Shown piece after piece: positions 23,357 through 35,300 of a stretch of 64,000 nt of DNA (position 1 is the first letter of the stretch; the number at the start of each line of letters is the position of its first letter). Made by a program: the position numbers and the translations under genes. Source of the stretch: Psococerastis gibbosa (taxonomy: Eukaryota > Arthropoda > Insecta > Psocodea > Psocidae); contig OZ020489.1 in NCBI GenBank assembly GCA_963971405.1, forward strand, positions 23,400,290-23,464,289, given 5' to 3'. The notes under the pieces were generated by a model. The model was not told the DNA's origin and made no database searches. It saw only the letters and a program-made list of their open reading frames with translations.

Positions 23357-26300
23357 CTAAAATAATTAAACAAGTTAGTCACATATTCCACCGACCGGCT
23401 AGAGCTAAATACAAATAATACGGTGAAGTGGTAGCAGACATTCAAGACTTAGACGGGGTTTCCACCGACTTGTTGGGTAAGCAACTGATTATTTGGAAGC
23501 CTAAATTGGAGAAAGGGAGGAAATCAGGGGTTTATCAACAAGACTGTAATGATGGTGATAGGTTATATATTGGACAAACTGGGAGAGGTTTTAAAGAAAG
23601 AATAGCGGAGCATAGACGTGGGGTAGGAAAACCAGACACTCAGTCCGCCATTGCCCAACATATAAACACCCACAGCCATGCCTGTGACGTCGATAATTTT
23701 AAGATCTTACATGTAGCCAGCAAGGGGAAACTTCTTGATAATTTAGAAACCACTGAGATTAGGGAAGCTATGGTTAAAAACAAAACGCTACTTTATGACA
23801 TAACCTTTTTAAGTAGTTCTCCCTTGTTAGCGCTACTATTGGTTAATGTTTAAATGTTCAATTTAAAATTGTATACTTTATGCGATGCTGTGTGTATCTT
23901 GACAATGCGTTTTGTTATGTTTTAGCTTGCATACCATTTTGTTTTGTCTGTTTTTCAATTCCACTTGACGAAGGCGTGAGCCGAAACCGGTTTTGTGTTT
24001 TTTTAATTTATTACGTAAAACTGTACTAAGTAATTTGTTAACAATGAGTGACAGCAAGTTTTACAAAGTTCCTAAGGAGACTATGTTTATTATGAAATGA
24101 CATTTGTTCATACCTTAGGCAGTTAAGCATTCAACTGAATATTTCAGCAAAGCTAATCATATAAAATGGCAATGAAGCAGTTGGTCCTTACAGTACTGAT
24201 TTTTTTCAAAATCATTTTCGTTTAAATCAGTTTCTAATTTACTTTCAGAGCATCCCTAATTTCTGGCCAAACACCATATTTTACAACAAAAAGGAACTGT
24301 GTACGACGAATTCCTGAATAGGTCACAACTAGAAAACTTACTACTGCTTACCTCCATGGGGTTTAAAGTGATGTTAAGGGCGGAATCATCCCATGCCATC
24401 TCTGCATCAGAGATTTCGAGAACTGTGCTTTGCTGATGTGCAGCGCGAACGCGGATCACTCCGAGGACAATCATAAACAACAGGAAGCCCACGCATACGA
24501 CTATGATAATAGTCACAGCATGACCTGCAATTAAAAAAAAAAAATATGAGTTCAATGCCTTGGACAATGGACAGTGAGTGTTTTTTTAAATTTCATTGCA
24601 TACTCTATTCATTAAAATAAATACAAAAAATGATAGCATTTTTGCACTTCATGTGCATTACAATTCAAACAATAGTCTCATTAATAGCTCGACTATCGAT
24701 ATTTCAGGTAAATTTTAATTGTTTACACCGTGTAAGGGGTTTCCCATCGTTTGTCTCTTAAGAATAGTCAGGAATAATCCAGTTGGTACAGAACTCGACT
24801 ATAAAACAGAAGGTAGAGGTTCGAGACTCGACATCAAAGGAAAAATGCTCTACCTGCCCAGGGTCCACCCAACTCTAATGGAGTGCATTACTTCATAGGT
24901 AGGGGAAAGCGCGGTTGCAGGGCATGTTGCTGACCACAATATCCAAAATAGTGTGCTGACCATAATATCCAAAATAGTGGAGTGGTCAAGAGAGAGGATC
25001 CTCAACCAGCCCTAACGCCTTCCCCCTCATTGGGCCATCGTGGCACGGCATTTTTTTCCCCTTAACATGTACGTAAAATTCCAAGATAGAAAAAGCGACA
25101 TGGTGGTTCAAGTATTCAATGGCTTGTAGCTATGTCAGCGGGTTGTATGAGTGATTATGATCCCGTTCACCGAAAGGTAGGCATATTTTAGTGAGTAACT
25201 GTAAAATGTGACAAGAGGAGGGGGATAACAAAAAATGCTTACTTCCACTGGCGACGACAGCCTGTCTCTCGTGGATGTACTCGTCGAGGCTGGGCCGCAT
25301 CTCAACGCTGTGCTTGTTAACGTGGACATGGCTTTGCTGGACAACGGCCTGCGGCTGGATGTGCGCCGGCTCCTCCACCTTACCGACTGGCTTCTCCGCA
25401 CTGCTCACACGCGGGTGGATCACCGTCAGCTGAGGACATGGAACCTCGGGTTAGACACAACTTAACAAGGTTTTTACAAAGGCAGATTCTACTAGTGGGA
25501 GGTGCTACACACCCGTTTGCACCAAGCCATTACCTCCAATGAGAATGGTGAAATGATACGTGTTCCCAATCGTGGTATAGAGGGATGAACATTGACATAA
25601 GCTATGGAGAATATACAGGCGAATGCTGCGCATATCCTGAACAGATTGTGTCCCTAATGCTGAGGTCCTGAGGCTACGTGTACTAGGCTATGTGTTCTAT
25701 TCTTTTTGCGTCATTAACACGGCTGGACAATATAGCAAGGATACCAAATTCCAGAGCCACCAAACGGACCATCAATCAGCAGCCGGGAGGAAGACGGACG
25801 CCCGACCGTCCAAAAAAGCGACGTGGACCTCCTTGCAACGTTGACGGCGGAGGGTACACGACAAGGACGGATCGAGAAGACTTGTTGAGGAGGCCAGGGG
25901 CCGTTGGGTAAAGGTAAGTTATGATAATATCATAACTATCTTCATCTTGGGTCAAAATCAAACGATCTGACTATGCGATTACTTACAGTCTGCACGTATT
26001 CATTACTGGTGAATCTGCCGTTCAATTCAGTACATATCAATTTGAAGACGCGGTTCAGGTAGTACGCAGGCTTGCGATTGGTGTAATGGATGTGTCGAAG
26101 CACCTAGAACACACAAGGTAAAAATTGCAGCTTTCACTTATGTACTAAATAATATCCATAGAAATAAAAAAAGAAATTGTCTTTATTTTCCGTATGGGTG
26201 AATTTTGGGCGTTTCACCCACTCTTACAATTAACCAATATACTATACTGGTAAAACATTTAGGTTTAGATTTAAAATATACAGTAAAAGGATAAATTTGC

Positions 26301-29300
26301 TGTAAATCGGGATGAACAGAAAATGCTACGTTATTAAGAAAAGAATAGCTTATGCTAGCAACATGATGCCAGGATGCCAACGTATAAAAGACATCTTTTA
26401 ATTTAATAACATCAGATTCACTTTTGTTGCCTTACCTGTTGGTAATTGTAAACAATGTCTGCTCCCGTGATAATGGAGCCATCTTTATTGACCTTAGCAG
26501 TGATACCAAGCTGAGAAACCATGTTTTCAGGCAGAGTCATAGTTTCATGGTCGGGATTCAGAGAAGGATACACGCTCACTGTGCACGAGTCAAGTTTCTT
26601 TTCAATTACGCTCATTGGTTCACCTGCACAACAAATAATGCGATAAAATACCATAGCTGGCAAGGAGCATGAATTGGTAGTATGACGTAATTGGATTATT
26701 ATTATAGGTTGTAAATTCTCAGTATAAATAAAAATAGTACCTTCAAATGGACAAGCTGATAATATTGGAAAAAGGAAAGGCCTAGTATTCCATATATTGT
26801 ATATTAGTATGAGTGTATAGTCTACGAGGGTGCCAGATACCTCCAAGAGCTGGCCAGGAACATGAGGGGTGGAAAGTACAGTAAAGAAGAAACCTAAAGT
26901 AACATCTGCTAGAGAAATTGTTCGTATGTGGGGGGCATGATGTGGAACAAGGCAACCGTTTCTGATTTCTAATATTCTTCCTATGTTCCACAATACGGAT
27001 AATAATGAACTATGTCGTGTACGTTGTATGTACATATGTTATAGTTTTAAGTTATTTGGACACCTTTTGTATTCAGAATGAATCAATACAGATCTCAAAC
27101 AGCCTAGCTAATTTTCTATTCAACAAATAAAAACAGCTAAACTACCCACCTTGGCGCCACATTTTCTCCTGCTTGTCTTGAATTCCAACAGCAATGTGAA
27201 CGTCAGAGAAAACATTGACCCCCGTGCGGAAGTCTTCATACTCGCGAGCTACATTGGTTGTACCATTGATTTCAATACTAGGAGTCTGAGGCTGCAGCAC
27301 CATGATGTACGACTCGACCGGTGGCACTTTAACACTTTTGCCCTTGTCACATCTACAAAATAAATTAGAAGAATGACATTACACTTGAACATTAAATAAA
27401 CAAAATAAATAAATAGCAGATTATTCAGATTCACAATGTAGGCATTTACATTTTCACGTCACAATTCTTAAAATTATTGAACAATAAAATCAAAGGTAAT
27501 AAAGCGTTACCCAATCGTCAGATTCATAAAATCCCGTAAACAAATTTTACAAAGAGGTAGCCTGGAAAAGGGGTCTAGATCATCATTATACATTAATTGT
27601 TCTTAAAACTCTAGACAGTGGAGCCTTGGAGAATGAATCAGCAACAGAGTAATCTTGTGTTCCACACATTGACTCAGAGATGAACCTTTTCAAGTATAGT
27701 GGGGGCATCTAGCATACTGTTTAATAACTTGTGGAAGAATACACAGTCTGCTAACACCCTCCTATACCTGAGCGAGCTCATCTCAAACTTCGCAAGAAGT
27801 TGGCAGGTTCTGACCGGGTGATTGGCGTAGTGGGGATAGGCCCCGGGCTGCTGTAGATCCCATTGCCTTTATGATGTACCGGTGCTGCTACTTTTTTTAT
27901 ATGAATGGGTAAAAAGTGACAAAAAATGGGAGACTTACGTTATCTGGGTGGTGATATGTATGTTGCGCCGACCAGGAGTAGGAAATTCGCGGGAGTTGAT
28001 GTATCCAACTTTACGTGTCAGTATCTCCAAGTTGGTCTTATTGTCACCTTCAATGCTCAGCTCGGTAAGATCTGCAACAAATTATGACATCGAACCACAT
28101 ATCACATTGACTCTGGTTACGCACTCGAATATTTATTCGACCCAATATTTATCCAATCGAATAAATATTTGAATTGTTGATGTTGAAGTATACGATTTGA
28201 ATCTGAATTTCGGTATTACACTTTCGAATGTATTGGAACAATATTCGAGTATGTACCATGGGGTATTTACAAATCAAAAGAAATATGATGCAAACAAAAG
28301 TAGGCTCAACAATGCCAAAATTGATGCAATGCAACATGCTTCCGATTATTGGCTCTTCGCTTACTTCGTACCACTTGCAGGTCGGTTGCAGTATTAGGGT
28401 TTATAATTTGAAAATGATGGAGTAATAAGCAATACTGCAGTAGAAAATAAAACCCTCTCCATCGGACTCAGTGGCCAATCCGACGTACAATTTCGCGCAT
28501 GAGCAGAATATGACTTCACGTTTCAATCAATGGTTTTTTTCTGACGTAATTTTTGAACAACTTATAGCATATCTGCATAGGTTGGTTTTTATGTGCTGTT
28601 AAACATTGCGTTTAGGGTCGTGCCTACCACCCTTATGAGACATCACTAAGGACTTCTGAAAGGCACCGCTATATTCCAATGCATGGGAGTGCCCTCCAGT
28701 ATTCTTTTCATTTCCAATCTTGGTGGAATCGACCCTTAGGGCAGTTCCCATGATCTCTAGAAAATGCTCGGTAAGGAATAGAGTACGGCACCGCCATGCT
28801 TTCGAACAAAGCGGTACCGTCCAGTATTCCTTACAAATATTATTCAAGAGATTGTGGGACCGGGCCTTAAAATCTATACAAGTAATTCACATTATTAAGG
28901 CTCTTTAAATTGTTTCTATTTCGTTCTGTTCGATTTAAAGGTTCTAGCAATTCTTACCGCTGTTAGTCATGAGTTCCATTCCAGGCTCGAGTAACTTGAC
29001 GCTTGGGACTTCCAAAGTTTCCTTACACTTTCTTAAGCAGGATAAAACTTCAGGTTTCTCATTTCCCCCCTTAAGAAGACTTAGTCCAGCCATGTAGCCG
29101 TGGAAATGGTGCTTCATTTTGCCATCAGATCCTGAAAGAAATGTTTTAAATTATTTGCACTCACCCATTCGAATTATGCGAGAAGAATGGGACTGTCGAT
29201 TAACTGTGACAAGACTAAGTACATGCGCATGGGAAGAGAAAACCCTAATCAGGTCAGCAGATTCGAACAAGTGAGCAATTTCCGATATCTCGGTTCCATT

Positions 29301-32300
29301 GTAACCGATGACAATAACACCAGCGCTGACGTCAAAAGCCGAATAAAAAGTGCCAATGCGGCTTATTTTCAGACAAGACAATTTTTTAACTACCGACTTC
29401 TTTCATGGTCCACAAAAATACGGTTATACAAAACTCTAGTGAAACCTGTATTTCTATATGGCGTCGAATCATGGACATTGACTGATCGGGACCGGAGAAT
29501 GCTTTCGGTTTACGAAAATAAAATGCTCCGCAGGATCTTTGGAGGTACAGTCATCAACGGAGTCTGGCGAATCCGATGCAACGCCGAAATCCATCGGCTC
29601 TACAATCCCCTCGGCGTCATAGACGATCTTAGAGCAAAAAGGCTACAATGGATAGGACATGTGCACCGGATGCTGGACCACAGACCCCCAAAGGCCGTGT
29701 GGGAAGCAATCCCCCACGGAAGAAGACCAAGAGGAAGACCTAGGCGAAGATAGGCGGACCAGTTCCAGGAGGACCTCCCTCGAATTGGCGTCGAGGCAGC
29801 AGTTTGGACAGCGGCTGCTGAGGATCGACAAAGATGGAGGGAAATCGTCAGAGCGGCCAAAAGTCCCCCTGGGCTCATCGCGCCTAATTAAGTCAAGTAA
29901 GTCATTCGAATTATTCCAAGTACAATTATATTACATATGGCCTTCGTTGGCACAGACGGTAGCTTGCTCGTACTTGTGCGAGTCTGATCACACCATGTGA
30001 TCGGATTTTCGAGACCTGTAGTAACCTCACACAGGTAATACCTATAGAGGGGACCGAAGAAGTTATTCGGATATTTTCATTAAATTGCTTGTAACCGTTT
30101 GATCCATTCAATTGAAAAATAAAATCTTAAACTGGTAATGGCTAAAATTCAATGTCGGCAGTGCGAGCTAGGCTGACTGGCTGAGGTTAGAGCGTCGATG
30201 TTTTTCACGCGTAGGCATACGCAGTTTTTAGACATTCGTAAGGCCTGGTACACACGAACCACGGCCGAATTTGGCATTGCAGCAAAAGGGTAGTTCAAAA
30301 ACCACAGAGTCAATTCAGAGATTTCCGAGTCTGGCGTGATGCATACCGGTGCACGGTTTTCTTCTCGACATGACGACTCTGGTTTTCCAACTAACCATTT
30401 GCTACAATGACAAAGAACCCGTACGAGTGAATCCATCCATGCTTTCCTATTTATCACTTAGGATAGGTCCTGTGATAGTTAATGGTAAATAATTGTCCTA
30501 TGGTAATAATGCCAGGGTATACAATGTATTGGGGCGTAAATTATCAGTATTTTTTCTTCTAAACAGAATTTTTTATTCAAAACAAACATTTGGCTTGGGA
30601 AAGCAACCTGTTCGGTTTTGTTACTCTATATGACACCTACGACATATCTGAAGTTGGAAAGCATCCACAGAAACGTTCTACAGAAAATAATTTTTTTGGG
30701 TTCCTGGGACTTCAAACCATGTAAATCCGAAAATTTCCACCATAACAAAGCTTTCCTTCACTAACGCATAAATAGGAAAGCAAAAATCGTCCGAGTTTAC
30801 CGGGCCTAACCTGCAACGGCAGCTTACCTTGCCAGCACGCTCCAACAGTAACTGTTGTGTTGATGCCCTTGGTTGGGTGGAGGGGCCAGTCATCGATGAC
30901 TTCCGGATTTTTCTTCTCCGATTTAAATAGCTGCCCGTCAACGTACAAGTCCACTTGGGGAAACTTTACTGAAACTGCGTAGTGATGCCATTCGTTGTCA
31001 CAAACCTGTGAACATAAAAGACTTTTTAGCATTCAGAACTACAATGAAACAATAATACAACTTGCTGCCAACTTGAGAACTTACAGACAATGAGCACAGA
31101 CATAGAATGCCATAAAAACATTGAAGAACTAAACATTACTGTAAATAAGGTCATCAGATGGTGAACATGCCTATAAAGCTTTCTTAGGCGGTGTTGGCTG
31201 TTAACGCCATCGCCAGTTCCAATGGAAAGCGACAGAAATAACGAGGTTCATACTTTTAAACTTGGTACAATCCAAAAACAAACTTCACAACGACCCAAAA
31301 CATAAGTTTTAGTTACCTGAGGTATCTTCCACCGCCATTCCGCAGGCCTGAAAATATTCAGATCCCCCTCAGAAAAGTCGCGGCGCAGAAGCAGAATCAG
31401 TCGGCAATTTCGTATAAACACAGCGTAGTGATGGCGGTTCATTTCTGTGACAAAATAAAATTCCAGATTACCAATATGCCACAAACAAAATAACAACAAA
31501 GGCTTTTTTTTTATAAAGGAGATGACAGTTTTAAAGCAAAACACAAACGGCTGAATGACACCACCTGTCGGAGTCATCAAGCTAACAAAAAACCGACAGC
31601 TTTTCATGCAGCTTTTGTCACTTTGATATGTAACTGAACAATAACCTGTTCATGAATGTGAACAGGGGAAGTTTGGTTGCATTGTGCCGATTAAACATCA
31701 CTTCCTGAGTTGAATAAATCCAATGCTATGGAACAGCGATCAGAAACTCAACTGCTACAAATTACAATCTTGTGAATTAGAGAGATTGGAATTCTCTTAA
31801 AGTCATTGTTAAACCAGCGACAACGACTTCGATGGCCTGGTGGTAACGTGCTTGCACTTGTCTTTGCACGCTATGCGATCGGAGACGTGTCGTAACTCAT
31901 CACGGGTACTAACCTACAGAGGCGACTGAAGAGATCAATCGGATACATTCATTAAATTGATTGTATGCAATTAATCTTTAAAAAAAAAAACTGAATTAAA
32001 AAAAAAATGGTCTCAAAGAAACAGCAATAGGCAAATATGTTGAAGTATCACATTACATACTGTGTGACGGTATTGTCTTGAAATACTGTGGATTTAATGA
32101 TTTTTTTTTTTTTTTTTTAATTGAAAGGTTCAAAGAAGACAAGGTATTGGCGCAAAGGGTAAGCTTACTGTGGTCATCGGCCGAGCAGAGGATATGTTCT
32201 TTGCTGTGCTTCTCAAGATTGGCGACATGCTTGTGCTTAAGCCAGACAGCAACGGTGAAGACTTGGGGAAGGTTGTGGTCGAGGACCTCGGCGGGAATGG

Positions 32301-35300
32301 CGAGCGCGGTCGTCGCGCCGTCAAACTCAAACATCTCATCCGACTCGCGACCCTCGTCTGTCGGCAGCGCCTTCGTCCACTCACTGCCGATGCCTGGAGT
32401 AGGCAGCAGATCGATGCTCTTCTTGCTGGCACCTAACGGATGGCACATAGAAGCATGATGAATTTATTTGTATATAAGTCAATGCACAGAGATCGTTACA
32501 TGGTCCCTACCTTTCACTCTAATTGTAAAAGAAAAGGTACTTATAGTATGTTGTGAAAGGAAAAGAAATTCATTTATTTATTTGTTATTATGTACTTTAA
32601 GACACTAATTTTTTTTTTTAATAAATCAAAACGCTACGCCCTTTGGGGCTTACGCGTTGTATGTTTAAGTGTAGTGCAATACTGTGGTTATGAATGGGGT
32701 TGGTTCGGCAAACTGCCACCGGGCGAGCGCTGGACAACGAGTTGGCCAGGTACCGCCCATAACAGTTAGCCTTTGTCTCTTGTAGGACTTTTTGGTATAA
32801 TACTTATACTTTGGTTATAACACTTAATGTATCAATATATCGTAACATAAAATTTAAATTAAATACGAGAGGCTTACAAAAAGGAAAAATACAAACCTAC
32901 ATGATAGATAATTGAGAGTTAACCCAGTAACAAAGTTGTTTCCAAATCAATCTGGTTAATTTAACTTTTTTTGGTATTAGCTGCGCTAATAGCGTTCAAA
33001 CTTGGGGCAAACTTACCGCAGAGTTTGCGCTGACTCTGAACGGAGTACGTGTCACGGTCGCAGCCCTTGCCGATATGCGATGTTGCCAGACTGATGCGCG
33101 TGAGAATGTTCTCTATGGTGCATGGGATGTCGCAGAGTTCCAGGGAGGCGTCCGGCAGCAGGTCCTCGCGGCCCGTGCCAGGGGCGTAGTCAATTCGCTC
33201 AGGGATTCCTGCAATATCAATAATAGCAATGTTATAAATTAATATATAATAAATATAATATACTAATATTTAAATAAATAAAAAAAACAAAAACATGTCC
33301 AGTTTGTCTTGATTCCCGGATTCTTCGGATATAATCAATATCTTGCAAATTTTCACCGTTAAAGGTAAAAAGGCCAATGGTCCCAGACATGCCGATCTAT
33401 AGTCAGATACGCTACGGAAACGGTTCAATGGCTTGGAAATTAGACAAGTTGAAAGTCAACGAAATCAGTCGCATTCGCATTCAAATTCAGACAACAATTC
33501 AGACAAACTATGGGTATATTCAACTGGATACGGATGACTTTCGAAGACGGAATATGTAATGCAAAAACTGAGAAAAGGAACCTTTTATTATTTATTGCTC
33601 GTTTCATAGGCGGAGTTTCCACCGACCGGCTAGGGCTAAATACAAATACGGTGACGTGGTAGCAGACATTCAAGACTCAGGCGGGGTTTCAACCGACCTC
33701 GCATTGCAGGATACAAATGACATTGACGGAAATGTTTGTTTTACTCTATGCCATAGTTAAAATTGATCAATGATCATAGAGTAAAATCACAAACAAATTA
33801 ACTAAAATTAAAAAATGGCGTCATGGGATATGTTAATTACAAATATTTTAATAGATTTCTATAAAAAGAAAAACAAACATTTCAGTCAATGTCATTTGCA
33901 TTCTGCAATGCGAGGTCGGTAGAAACCCCGCCTAAGTCTTCAATGTCTGTTACCACGTCACCGTATTTGTATTTAGCACTAGCCGGTCGGTGGAAACCAC
34001 GCCATACTGATATCAGAAGGTAATCAATCTAAAGAACGATTCCAATAATAGAATAAATACTATGCATTAAAATGTAGAAGGCTTCGGTTGCATGGTGGTA
34101 GCGTGCTTGTACTTGGGGGAATCCCTTTACACCATTCAATCGGAGACTTATCGCACCTCAACACAAGTTCTGTATAAGTTACTTAGTGAGGCGACTGAAG
34201 CGGTTATTCGGATACATTCATTAAATTGTTTGCATTCAAGTAATCTTTCATTTATTAATACAAAAAAATCAGTTTTACTTCTACTCTCATTTATTTATGG
34301 CTCTAAGAGCGATATTTCACATAAAGGCTCGGTACACACGGACGCTCCACGCCAAGCACGTAGCCAGGATTTTATTTCGGAGGGGGCTAACTACCAAGGG
34401 ATGGGGGGGGGTATGCCATACTCCCAGTAAAACGGCGGGTCCCCCCCAAATTCCCTAGTCACCAAATTCTTAAGAATTTACATGCAAAAACTCACAGTTT
34501 TAGTGTTTTTAAAGGGAAAAAAAATTACAGATGAAACATCAAACTGAACAATGCAATTTTTTTTTACATTTCGGGGGGGCTTCAGCCCTCAAAGCCCCCT
34601 CCCTGGCTACGTGCCTGCTTTCCGCTGGCATAAGACACTGACAAATTTATCGTGGGAACAAATGGTGCAAATAGTTAGTTTCTGAACGCACTTCTGAAGG
34701 TTTTGTGACGTTGACGCGTGTTCGGGGCGTGTCTAGGGGAAAACCGTGCAGTTTGCGCTCGGCTTCACGCCAGCTGGCGAAACCATCGAGAAAACGACAA
34801 GAAATCTTCTGCTAGCCCTATGGCTAAAATGGAGAAGACGTCGGCAAATCGCAACTGGCAGGATCGTCCGTGTGTACAGGGCCAAAACACGTAGTGGAGG
34901 TTTCCAATTTGCTCTTAGGCGCCCATTCCACATGCGTCAATCGTCAATGAAAAATTGAAAAATGACGTCAAAATTACGTAAATTGACGTGGTAGCAGAAT
35001 TTTTAGTATGTCTTTAATGTCTGCTAAAACGTCATTTTTTAATTTTTCATTGACGATTGACGTATGTGGAATGGGCGCCTTAATCCATTATAATGGGTAT
35101 GAAATAAAAGAGACCCCCTACAAGACCCCTCAAGCCCAACTACTAGTCCTAACAAAAGACGCCAGACTGGACCGGTGGGCGTTGGCTAGCATAACTGTCG
35201 CCATTAACCAACTCTTAACACGCATTAAACCCACTTGAATTTATGTTTTTGCCTAATAAAGTACTGAGGCAGGCTAGTTTGCCATATTAGATTAGCAGAC

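Larger units (their letters stand above)
23384..24015 (+). mobile_element. 5'-truncated Penelope-like element joined to a MITE fragment
   Basis: Bases 23384-23478 match one arm of the MITEs at 33609 and 45596 (CCACCGACCGGCTAG...). The GIY-YIG frame follows, then a 3' tail to about 24015 with a hammerhead-like core. The insertion lies in the last coding intron of calsyntenin, its edge about 27 bp from the acceptor of the last coding exon. Confidence 0.6.

Noticed and set aside
25235..25465. Plus-strand frame of 76 codons over exon m
   Set aside because: It is the complement of the calsyntenin exon; the minus frame has the splice sites and homology.
26418..27035. 205-codon minus frame spanning exon k and its upstream intron
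   Set aside because: Only 26436-26623 matches calsyntenin; the remainder is open intron with a clear acceptor at its boundary.
32078..32458. Plus-strand frames of 126 and 88 codons, and a second minus frame of 100 codons, over exon e
   Set aside because: Shadows of the GC-rich calsyntenin LNS exon.
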